Source: an uncultured Collinsella sp. (GTDB lineage: Bacteria; Actinomycetota; Coriobacteriia; Coriobacteriales; Coriobacteriaceae). Taken from it: a stretch of 30,070 nucleotides of DNA. Position numbers and translations under genes: made by a program. The notes below the pieces were generated by a model. It made no database searches, had not been told where the DNA came from, and was given only the letters and a program-made list of their open reading frames with translations. This document shows, one piece after another, positions 23,842-30,070 of the stretch (positions are counted from its first letter, which is position 1; each line of letters begins with the position of its first letter). The stretch is taken from contig CAKUFW010000020.1 of assembly GCA_934650975.1 (NCBI GenBank), positions 1 through 30,070 of the forward strand. Direction: 5' to 3'.

Positions 23842-24305
23842 TTGAGGCAAAGCGTCTCTTGGTGGATACGAACGTTTGGCTCGATTATTACCTGCAAGAA
23901 GGGGCGTTCGACGAAGCGAAAAGATTGGTTGAACTGGCCGAGGCGGGAAAGATCGACCTTCTGTATGCGCCAACGACGGCAAAGGATGTGTTCTATATTT
24001 TGCCTCGTCGACTGGCCCGGCGGAATGCGAATGGGATTAACGTGTCGTTTGCCTCGGCTTCATGGGCTTGCATCGAGCATATGATGCAGGTGGCGACAGC
24101 CTCTCCGCTTTCGTTGGCAGAGTGCGAAATGGCGCGCATGCTCGGCAAGCGCATGCCGGATCTTGAAGACAACCTCATCATCGCTTCGGGCGAGACGGCA
24201 GATGTCGACTATGTGGTCACGAGCGACCGGCGCATGCTGGAGGCGATGCCCGAAGTTTGCCTAACGCCTGCCCGCGCTCTCGAGATGATTGGAATCCTCG
24301 ACTAA
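23838..24305 (+). CDS. PIN-domain toxin (VapC-like ribonuclease)
   Basis: A 155-residue PIN domain. The acidic residues expected at the active site are Asp10 in LLVDTNVW, an acidic residue in the SLAECEMAR helix (about 95), Asp108/Asp111 in PDLEDNLIIA and Asp130 in TSDRRML. It would cleave RNA when freed from the antitoxin. ATG 23838 overlaps the antitoxin stop (ATGA). A PIN toxin paired with a RelB-type rather than a VapB-type antitoxin is a mixed pair, known but less common. Confidence 0.85.
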   Translation: MIEAKRLLVDTNVWLDYYLQEGAFDEAKRLVELAEAGKIDLLYAPTTAKDVFYILPRRLARRNANGINVSFASASWACIEHMMQVATASPLSLAECEMARMLGKRMPDLEDNLIIASGETADVDYVVTSDRRMLEAMPEVCLTPARALEMIGILD

Positions 24306-24370
24306 CCTTGCCTGCCTCGTTTCGCTATCATATGGGGCATTGTGAACCTCATGCAACTTTGGAGGACGGT

Positions 24371-24838
24371 ATGGCGGATAACGCCGAGATGCTATTCTCG
24401 CCTGAGCTGGTGTTTTTTGATTGGGAGTGCGAGACACCGGATGAGGTGTTTGCGCAGCTCGAGGACGAGCTGGCTCCGCGTGGCTACATTGCGCCCGGTT
24501 GGCTCGACGCCGTCCGCACGCGCGAGGATGCCTATCCCACGGGTCTCGCCATGCCGGTGGCAAATATCGCCATTCCGCATACCGATCCGGGATTTGTGTC
24601 TAAGCCCTATATCGCGGTGGTGAAGCCCGCCGCGCCCGTGACGTTTAACGCGATGGCGGGCATGGGCGCCCCCGTGCCGGCGCAGATCATCATCAACTTA
24701 GGCATTGCCGAGCCGGGCGGTCAGGTCGAGGCGCTCCAGGCGCTCATGAATATCTTTATGGTCACCGACGCCGCAGCCGACGTGCTCGGCCAGACCACGC
24801 CCCAGGGCATGGTCGACGCCATCCGCCGCCACTTCTAA
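24371..24838 (+). CDS. PTS sugar transporter subunit IIA (fructose/mannitol/galactitol type)
   Basis: A 155-residue EIIA protein. His70 in NIAIPHTDP is the likely phosphorylated residue, and the surrounding strands fit the EIIA-2 family (Fru/Mtl/Gat, also PtsN). GGAGGA at 24361-24366 sets the start at ATG 24371. No IIB or IIC gene follows; a dense palindromic gap and a foldase gene come next. It is therefore an orphan IIA, either serving a transporter encoded elsewhere or acting as a regulator. Confidence 0.85.
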   Translation: MADNAEMLFSPELVFFDWECETPDEVFAQLEDELAPRGYIAPGWLDAVRTREDAYPTGLAMPVANIAIPHTDPGFVSKPYIAVVKPAAPVTFNAMAGMGAPVPAQIIINLGIAEPGGQVEALQALMNIFMVTDAAADVLGQTTPQGMVDAIRRHF

Positions 24839-24859
24839 GGTAGGGCTAAGCCGACACCC

Positions 24860-24986
24860 GGGGACGTTCCTTATGTGCCGGCACTTGGGGACTGTCCCTA
24901 ACTGCCGGCAGAAAAGGAACGTCCCCAAGTGCCAACTGCCAGGCCTGTCCCCTTTGCACCAAAATGGTGCAGATTAACCTGTCCCC
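24860..24986. repeat. Interleaved palindromes with GGGGAC cores
   Basis: GGGGACGTTCCTT (24860-24872) pairs perfectly with AAGGAACGTCCCC (24914-24926). GGCACTTGGGGAC (24880-24892) pairs perfectly with GTCCCCAAGTGCC (24921-24933). The two share GTCCCC (24921-24926), so only one can form. A third hairpin, TGCACCA (24955-24961) with TGGTGCA (24965-24971), and two CCTGTCCCC copies (24944-24952 and 24978-24986) follow. This looks like a dispersed REP-type element; with the rest of the gap it is all that lies between the PTS and foldase genes. Confidence 0.8.
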
Positions 24987-25062
24987 GTTGCACCAGGTGT
25001 GTCGCGGGGGCTGCGTTGTGACACAATGGCGTTTGTTCGATTCGTGATGCGAAAGGCCAAAC

Positions 25063-26286
25063 ATGGCAAACAAGAAAAAGAACCCCGAGGTCGCGCCGAC
25101 ACCCGAGCAACGGTCCCGCGCAGCCTCCAGCTCTCGCAAGAAGCAGCGCAAGACCTACGTTTCCAAGACCGTCAAGATCGTCCTGGTGGTCATCGGCGTG
25201 CTGGCAATGCTGCTTTCCGTCTCGGCCATGGCGTGCTCCGGCCTGATGTCGCAAGCCGAGGACACCGGCTCGGGCTACAAGCTCACCGGCGGTGTGGCTG
25301 CCACCATCAACGGCACCAACCTCACCGAGGATACCGTGACCAAGCAGATCATGAGCATGCGCACGTCCTACGGCTACACCAAGGACGAGGACTGGGCACA
25401 GTACCTGGTGGACAACGACCTGACGCCCAAGAAGTACCGCAAGCAGCTCATCGACTCCTACACGCAGCAGATTCTGCTCCAGCAGGCGCAAAAGGAGAAC
25501 GGTGTGACCGTTTCGGACGAGGAGGTCGAGAAGGCTTGGAAGGACGCGTGCAAGAGCGCGGGCGGCGCCAAGACCTTTAAGAAGACCCTCAAGACCTACG
25601 GCTACACCGAGGACACCTACAAGAGTTCGCTCAAGGAGAGCCTGGCGCAGCAGAAGCTCAAGGATGCTGTCGCACCCACGAGCAAGCCCAAGGACAGCGA
25701 GATCGTCGATTACATCAACGAGAACCTGTCCAACTACAACGATGCTCGCCGTTCGTCGAACATCTTGATCAAGGTTGATTCCGACGCGTCCGACGAGGAC
25801 AAGGCTGCTGCCAAGGCCAAGGCGCAGGAGTGCCTGGACAAGATCAACTCCGGCGAGCTGAGCTTCGAGGACGCCGTGGAGCAGTACTCCGAGGACACCG
25901 GCTCCAAGGAGAGGAAGGGCGACGTGGGCTGGGACAAGCTCACCACCTTCGTCGACAGCTACCAGACGGCGCTCGAGGGTCTCAACAAGGGCGATGTGAG
26001 CGACGTGGTCGAGTCGACCTACGGCTACCACATCATCAAGTGCACCGACTACTTCCACGTTGATAACCAGGTCGATGACATCAAGCAGGTGCCCAAGGCC
26101 ATCAAGAAGTATGTCTCTAACGTGGTGAAGACGCAGGCGGCCAGCACCGCGTACAGCGAGTGGCTGGAGCAGTACAAGAAGGACGCCGACATCACCGTTA
26201 ACCCCATGCCCAAGGACGTGCCGTACAACGTCAGCCTGAAGGGCGTCACCAAGAGTTCGACCGACGATTCGTCGACGACTGAGTAA
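25063..26286 (+). CDS. PrsA/SurA-like peptidyl-prolyl isomerase (parvulin foldase)
   Basis: A 407-residue secreted foldase that helps exported proteins fold. A basic N-terminus is followed by a transmembrane helix at about 37-57. Cys58 after SAMA is a poor lipobox, so it may be a membrane-anchored rather than a lipid-modified protein. A helical SurA-N-type chaperone region runs to about 215. The PpiC parvulin domain follows: SSNILIKV, SFEDAVEQYSEDTGS, KGDVGW, ALEGLNKGDVSDVVES and YGYHIIKC. GAAAGG (25051-25056) precedes the ATG. The C-terminus is Ser/Thr-rich. It may serve sortase-anchored proteins, but this is inference. Confidence 0.85.
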   Translation: MANKKKNPEVAPTPEQRSRAASSSRKKQRKTYVSKTVKIVLVVIGVLAMLLSVSAMACSGLMSQAEDTGSGYKLTGGVAATINGTNLTEDTVTKQIMSMRTSYGYTKDEDWAQYLVDNDLTPKKYRKQLIDSYTQQILLQQAQKENGVTVSDEEVEKAWKDACKSAGGAKTFKKTLKTYGYTEDTYKSSLKESLAQQKLKDAVAPTSKPKDSEIVDYINENLSNYNDARRSSNILIKVDSDASDEDKAAAKAKAQECLDKINSGELSFEDAVEQYSEDTGSKERKGDVGWDKLTTFVDSYQTALEGLNKGDVSDVVESTYGYHIIKCTDYFHVDNQVDDIKQVPKAIKKYVSNVVKTQAASTAYSEWLEQYKKDADITVNPMPKDVPYNVSLKGVTKSSTDDSSTTE

Positions 26287-26291
26287 TCATG

Positions 26292-26317
26292 GGGCGGTGC
26301 TCACACGAGTGCCGCCC
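26292..26317 (+). terminator. Hairpin after the foldase gene
   Basis: GGGCGGTGCTC (26292-26302) pairs with GAGTGCCGCCC (26307-26317), with two G-U pairs and a 4-base loop, just after the foldase stop. There is no T run, and the YqeY ribosome binding site follows 10 bases later, so it is at most a partial terminator. Confidence 0.5.
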
Positions 26318-26340
26318 ACGCTATTGAGGAGGATTTGCAG

Positions 26341-26784
26341 ATGACCAACGAAGAGCTGCAGAAGGAAATGATCGCGGCCATGAAGGCCAAGGACAAGGTT
26401 CGCCTGTCCATCATTCGCCAGGTCAAGGCCGAGGTGAAGAATATCGAGGTCAACGAGCGCCGCGATGTGACCGAGGAAGACGTCAACAGCATGATCAAGC
26501 GTCTGATTAAGCAGACGAGCGAGACGCTGGAGATGTCCATTAAGGCCGGTACCGACCAGGAGCGTACCGACAATCTGACCGAGCAGGTCAAGATTCTGGA
26601 GAGCCTGCTGCCCGCGCAGGTTTCGGGTGAGGAGCTCGAGGCCCTGATCGAGCAGGTTATCGCCGAGCTGGGCGCGACCTCCAAGAAGCAGATGGGCCAG
26701 GTCATGGGGGCACTCGGCAAGGCCACCGGCGGCAACTTCGATAAGCCGGCAGCAGCAAAGATCGTCGGAGCCAAACTCGCGTAG
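26341..26784 (+). CDS. GatB/YqeY domain protein
   Basis: A 147-residue YqeY-family protein, related to the tail domain of the GatB subunit of the tRNA-dependent amidotransferase. Its free-standing role is not established. The family pattern is visible: MTNEELQKEMIAAMKAKDKV, LSIIRQVKAEVKNIEV, LESLLPAQ and MGQVMGALGKATGGNFDKP. AGGAGG (26327-26332) sets ATG 26341. A T-run terminator follows. Confidence 0.93.
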   Translation: MTNEELQKEMIAAMKAKDKVRLSIIRQVKAEVKNIEVNERRDVTEEDVNSMIKRLIKQTSETLEMSIKAGTDQERTDNLTEQVKILESLLPAQVSGEELEALIEQVIAELGATSKKQMGQVMGALGKATGGNFDKPAAAKIVGAKLA

Positions 26785-26813
26785 GGACCGAGCGGCATAT
26801 AGTTGATGTTGAG

Positions 26814-26846
26814 GGGGCGTGACCATTGCGGTCGCGCCCCTTTTTT
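26814..26846 (+). terminator. Intrinsic terminator after yqeY
   Basis: GGGGCGTGACC (26814-26824) pairs with GGTCGCGCCCC (26830-26840), with one G-U pair and a 5-base loop, followed by TTTTTT (26841-26846). Confidence 0.92.
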
Positions 26847-26859
26847 GATGGCAGCTGAA

Positions 26860-26936
26860 GGGCACTCATTGGGGACAGACTTAAATGAGTGCCCAACGAG
26901 TGGGCACTCATTTAAGTCTGTCCCCAATGAGTGCCC
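26860..26936. repeat. Perfect 35-bp nested inverted repeat
   Basis: Arms 26860-26894 and 26902-26936 are exact reverse complements of 35 bases around a 7-base loop (AACGAGT). Each arm is itself palindromic: it starts GGGCACTCATT and ends AATGAGTGCCC, with the GGGGACAG core inside. A further partial copy, CAATGAGTGGG, follows. This is the strongest repeat in the window and looks like a paired REP-type element lying between the yqeY terminator and the glnQ promoter. Confidence 0.95.
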
Positions 26937-27007
26937 AATGAGTGGGTGAAAGGTTGCGGGTTCTTTACGGGGGTGCAGTGTGGGCTGCGGAAATGGGATT
27001 CTTTCCG

Positions 27008-27042
27008 TACAATAGTGCAATTCGTGTAAACGCAGGGAAGGG
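27008..27042 (+). promoter_or_regulatory. Probable promoter and ribosome binding site of the ABC transporter operon
   Basis: TACAAT at 27008-27013 is a good -10 box about 40 bases before the ATG; the -35 region is weak. GGGAAGGG (27035-27042) is the ribosome binding site. Bases 26945-27007 show nothing else. Confidence 0.55.
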
Positions 27043-27048
27043 ACATTC

Positions 27049-27780
27049 ATGGCAGACATGATCGAGATCAAGCATCTCAACAAGTACTTTGGCGACCTGC
27101 ATGTGCTCAAAGATATCAACCTCACCGTCAAGCGCGGCGAGAAGCTCGTTATGATCGGGCCGTCCGGTTCGGGTAAGTCGACGCTCATCCGTTGCGTCGA
27201 TTATCTTGAGGAGCCCACATCGGGCGAAGTCATTATCGACGGTACGCCGCTCACCAAAAAGAATCACCTGGAAATGGCCCGCAAGTACAGCTCCATGGTG
27301 TTTCAGCAGTTCAACCTGTATCCCAATATGACGGTGCTCGGCAACCTAACGCTCGCACCCATCAAGCTGCAAAAGAAGAGCAAGGAAGAAGCGACCCAGA
27401 TCGCCATCGCCGCGCTCAAGCGCGTCGGCATGGCGCATAAGGCCGGCGAGTATCCGCAAAACCTCTCGGGCGGTCAGCAGCAGCGCATTGCCATCGCCCG
27501 TGCCCTGTGCACCAAGCAGCCCATCATCCTGTTTGACGAGCCGACTTCGGCGCTCGACCCCGAGATGGTCCAGGAGGTTCTGGACGTTATGATTGAGCTC
27601 GCGCAGGAGGACATCACCATGATCTGCGTGACGCATGAGATGGGCTTTGCGCGCCAGGTGGCCGACCGCGTCATATTTATGGAGGACGGCCGCATCCTGG
27701 AGGAGGGCACGCCTGAGCACTTCTTCGATAATCCCGAGAACCCGCGCTGTCGCGAGTTCCTGTCCAAGATTCTGCACTAG
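27049..27780 (+). CDS. Polar amino-acid ABC transporter ATP-binding protein (GlnQ-like)
   Basis: A 243-residue ABC ATPase. Walker A is GPSGSGKST (37-45), the Q-loop [10 protein letters not shown], the signature LSGGQQQR, Walker [13 protein letters not shown] and the H-loop VTHEMGF. The '[13 protein letters not shown]' and '[12 protein letters not shown]' segments place it in the GlnQ/HisP (PAAT) group, which imports glutamine or other polar amino acids. It is the first gene of a four-gene operon; the binding-protein gene follows 8 bases later. Confidence 0.93.
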   Translation: MADMIEIKHLNKYFGDLHVLKDINLTVKRGEKLVMIGPSGSGKSTLIRCVDYLEEPTSGEVIIDGTPLTKKNHLEMARKYSSMVFQQFNLYPNMTVLGNLTLAPIKLQKKSKEEATQIAIAALKRVGMAHKAGEYPQNLSGGQQQRIAIARALCTKQPIILFDEPTSALDPEMVQEVLDVMIELAQEDITMICVTHEMGFARQVADRVIFMEDGRILEEGTPEHFFDNPENPRCREFLSKILH

Positions 27781-27788
27781 GTGCGGTG

Positions 27789-28664
27789 ATGGACATGACG
27801 GATATGACGAGGGCGGCCGTGTCGCGCCGTCACTTTTTGCAGCTGGCTGGCGCCGGCATGCTCGCACTGACGGGGACCGCGCTTGCCGGTTGCGGCAACT
27901 CCACCAGCGGCGAGGGCTCCGACAAGGGGTCCAAACTTGCGGCCATCAAGTCGCGTGGCCATCTGAATGCCGGCGTTAAGAAGGACGTTCCCGGCTACGG
28001 CTATTACGACACCGCCAAGGGCCGCTTTGAGGGCATGGAGGTCGACCTGTGCTACCAGATTGCCGCTGCTGTCTTTGGCGTGAGCTACAAGGAGGCCCGC
28101 GCCCAAGAGCTTGTCGAGTTTACCGACGTAACGCCCAAGACGCGTGGCCCGCTCATCGATAACGGCCAGCTCGACGTGGTCGCGGCGACCTACACCATCA
28201 CTGACGAGCGCAAGAAGAGCTGGGACTTCTCGACGCCGTATCGTACCGACTATGTGGGACTCATGGTCAAGAAGCGCTCGGGCTTTACCTCGATCGAGGA
28301 TCTGGACGGCAAGGTCATTGGTGTGAGCCAGGGTGCCACCACACAGGGCTTGATCGAGCAGATGATCAAGGACAACGGTTTTCACTGCGAACCCGAGTTT
28401 AGGGCCTTTAGCGGTTACCCCATCATCAAGAGCTCGCTCGACGCCGGCAATATCGACGTCTTTGCCATGGACCGCTCCACGCTGGCCGGCTACATGAACG
28501 AGACCGTCGAGCTGCTGCAGCCTGAGGTCAAGTTTGGCGAGCAGGGCTACGGCGTGGCGACCAAGAAGGGTTGCGACCTTTCGGCGGTGGTCGATCAGGT
28601 GATTTGCGATCGCCTGGCCGACGGCTGGCTCGATCAAGAGGTCAAGACCTGGGGTCTTGTGTAA
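27789..28664 (+). CDS. Amino-acid-binding lipoprotein of the ABC transporter (Tat-lipoprotein signal)
   Basis: A 291-residue substrate-binding protein of family 3. The signal sequence SRRHFLQLAGAGMLAL (12-27) has a twin-Arg pair (13-14), and the lipobox LAGC ends at Cys35, so it probably leaves by the Tat pathway and is lipid-anchored. The mature protein shows GVKKDVPGYGYYD, FEGMEVDLCYQIA, VEFTDVTPKTRGPLIDNGQL and DERKKSWDFSTPY, typical of glutamine/glutamate-binding proteins. ATG 27789 follows AGGTG; GTG 27786 is an alternative. Confidence 0.92.
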   Translation: MDMTDMTRAAVSRRHFLQLAGAGMLALTGTALAGCGNSTSGEGSDKGSKLAAIKSRGHLNAGVKKDVPGYGYYDTAKGRFEGMEVDLCYQIAAAVFGVSYKEARAQELVEFTDVTPKTRGPLIDNGQLDVVAATYTITDERKKSWDFSTPYRTDYVGLMVKKRSGFTSIEDLDGKVIGVSQGATTQGLIEQMIKDNGFHCEPEFRAFSGYPIIKSSLDAGNIDVFAMDRSTLAGYMNETVELLQPEVKFGEQGYGVATKKGCDLSAVVDQVICDRLADGWLDQEVKTWGLV

Positions 28665-28688
28665 GCGTTCGTCCAAGGAAGGAATCAA

Positions 28689-29435
28689 ATGCTCGAAGGA
28701 TTGTTTGACGCCGACCGCTGGTCGACGACATTTCAAAACATGGGGCCCTTCTGGGAGGGCTTTGGCGTGACGCTGCAGGTGGTTGTTGCCGGCCTGCTGC
28801 TGTCGCTGGTGCTGGGCACGCTGCTGGGAGTGTTCTCGACCACCCGTTCGCGCGTGCTGCGCGCTATCAGCCGCGTGTACGTGGAGTTTTACCAGAACAC
28901 CCCGTTGCCCGTGCAGGTGCTTTTTATGTACATGGCCGGCCCGCAGTTTTTGCAGGCCATAACCGGTGCCGACCAGCCGGTGCGTATCGCGCCGTTTGTG
29001 CTGGGCTTTTTGGGCGTGGGCCTGTATCACGCGGCCTACATCTCTGAGGTCATCCGCACCGGCATCGAGGCCGTTCCGCGCGGTCAGATGGAGGCGGCTC
29101 AGAGCCAGGGCTTCACGCGCGCGCAGGCCTACTGGTACATCGTGCTGCCCCAGACGTTCAAGATCATCCTGCCGCCGCTGTGCAACCAGGCGCTCAACTT
29201 GGTCAAGAACACGTCGGTGCTGGCGCTCGTGGCCGGCGGTGACCTTATGTATCGCTCCGACAACTTCGTAAGCCTGTATGGCTACCTGCAGGGATACATC
29301 GTTTGCTGCCTTATGTATTTCATCATCTGCTTTCCGCTCGCCATGCTGGTGCAGTGGCTCGAGCGCCGCTCCAAGGAGCGCCCGCGCGGCGTGAGCCTGG
29401 CCGAGCTGGGGCTCGACAACGTAGAGGAGGCCTAG
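28689..29435 (+). CDS. Amino-acid ABC transporter permease 1
   Basis: A 248-residue integral membrane permease with about five helices. The EAA loop AVPRGQMEAAQSQGFTRAQA (the ATPase contact) and VEFYQNTPLPVQVLF mark the HisM/GlnP family. The C-terminus is charged. AAGGAAGGA is placed before the ATG, and permease 2 starts 3 bases after its stop. Confidence 0.93.
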   Translation: MLEGLFDADRWSTTFQNMGPFWEGFGVTLQVVVAGLLLSLVLGTLLGVFSTTRSRVLRAISRVYVEFYQNTPLPVQVLFMYMAGPQFLQAITGADQPVRIAPFVLGFLGVGLYHAAYISEVIRTGIEAVPRGQMEAAQSQGFTRAQAYWYIVLPQTFKIILPPLCNQALNLVKNTSVLALVAGGDLMYRSDNFVSLYGYLQGYIVCCLMYFIICFPLAMLVQWLERRSKERPRGVSLAELGLDNVEEA

Positions 29436-29438
29436 CGC

Positions 29439-30070
29439 ATGGAAATCTTCAACGCGACCAACCTGCTCTACATCTGGGGCGGCTTTGTTAAGACCATCGA
29501 GATCTCGGCGCTGTCAATCTTTTTCTCGCTCATTTTTGGCACGCTGCTGGCGCTCGTCAAGAGCTATGCGCCCCGCCCGTTCCGTATTTTGGTGAGTGCC
29601 TATATCGAGTTGTTCCGCTGCACGCCGAACCTGCTGTGGATCCTGTTTATCTACTTTACGGTGCAGGGTCTGGACATTGTGATTTCGACCATCGCCTTTA
29701 CGCTGTTCACCAGCGCCGTTATGGCCGAGATTGTGCGCGGCGGCCTCAACTCGATTCCGCGTGGCCAGTTTGAGGCGGCGCAGAGCCAGGGCTTTGGCTT
29801 CTTTGCCACCATGCGCTACATCATCCTGCCGCAGACGTTCAAGACGATTATTCCGGCCCTGTTTAGCCAGTGCACGACCGTCATCAAGGACAGCTCGTAT
29901 CTTTCGGGCATTAACGTGGCCGAGCTCATGTACACGGCAAACGTCGTAATGGCGCACGCGATCGACCTGTCGCAGGTGCTCATGCTCTACGGCCTGGTGT
30001 TTGCGATGTACTTTGCACTCAACTTTGGCATTTCGCTGCTGGTCCGAGCATATCAGCGTCGTATCGTAGC
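29439..30070 (+). CDS. Amino-acid ABC transporter permease 2 (partial, cut by window end)
   Basis: The first 210 residues of a second HisM/GlnP-type permease, open to the last base. YIELFRCTPNLLWILFIYFT and the EAA loop SIPRGQFEAAQSQGFGFFAT are diagnostic. GAGGAGG (29424-29430) precedes ATG 29439, overlapping the end of permease 1. Together the two form a heteromeric channel. Confidence 0.92.
   Translation, partial: MEIFNATNLLYIWGGFVKTIEISALSIFFSLIFGTLLALVKSYAPRPFRILVSAYIELFRCTPNLLWILFIYFTVQGLDIVISTIAFTLFTSAVMAEIVRGGLNSIPRGQFEAAQSQGFGFFATMRYIILPQTFKTIIPALFSQCTTVIKDSSYLSGINVAELMYTANVVMAHAIDLSQVLMLYGLVFAMYFALNFGISLLVRAYQRRIV

Noticed and set aside
24860..26936. Insertion sequence or transposon ends
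   Set aside because: The palindromes have no transposase gene between or beside them and no target-site duplication; a REP-type repeat fits better.
1..30070. CRISPR array
   Set aside because: No set of evenly spaced direct repeats with unique spacers was found; the only tandem repeats (14071-14115) have no spacers.

Overview
The window reads as a high-GC bacterial chromosome of the class Coriobacteriia (Actinomycetota), most like Collinsella. This is an inference from protein resemblance: a class B sortase, the pur gene sequences, and glutamine-type ABC transporter genes in this style. No rRNA or other taxonomic marker is present. Most genes start at ATG a few bases after a GGAGG-like ribosome binding site.

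Layout. Bases 1-168 are the end of a probable carB (pyrimidine/arginine synthesis). A gap of about 600 bases with a long GC-rich inverted repeat leads to a DUF4143-type AAA ATPase (776-1987) under a palindromic promoter. Bases 2145-9343 are mainly purine synthesis: purE, purF, purM and purN. Between them lie a class B sortase, a small MoaE-like protein and, on the minus strand, a CmpB-type membrane protein.

Bases 9795-23212 are the accessory core. Four proteins (9795, 11014, 15655, 16421) open with the same C3-C6-C17-C20 zinc ribbon followed by membrane segments, and three of them carry large, probably extracytoplasmic domains. A second block (18298-23212) encodes an SPFH protein with three C-terminal zinc ribbons (YdjI/COG4260-like), a four-helix membrane protein, a soluble zinc-ribbon protein, a large coiled-coil membrane protein and a 63-residue acidic protein. 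A DUF234-type ATPase and a CGNR-like zinc-finger protein lie in reverse orientation inside this region, and a structurally odd tRNA-Ser(GCU) separates the two blocks. I read the region as an undescribed membrane-associated zinc-ribbon/SPFH system, perhaps for envelope stress or defence; that function is inference.

Bases 23497-24305 are a RelB-type antitoxin and PIN-domain toxin pair. They are followed by a PTS IIA protein, a PrsA/SurA-like foldase and a YqeY-family protein. From 27049 an amino-acid ABC transporter operon (ATPase, Tat-lipoprotein binding protein, two permeases) runs off the right edge.

Four intergenic gaps share a TTGGGGACAG core. In two of them it is built into elaborate palindromes, including a perfect 35-bp nested inverted repeat at 26860-26936. 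These look like a REP-type repeat family whose mobilising enzyme is not in the window.
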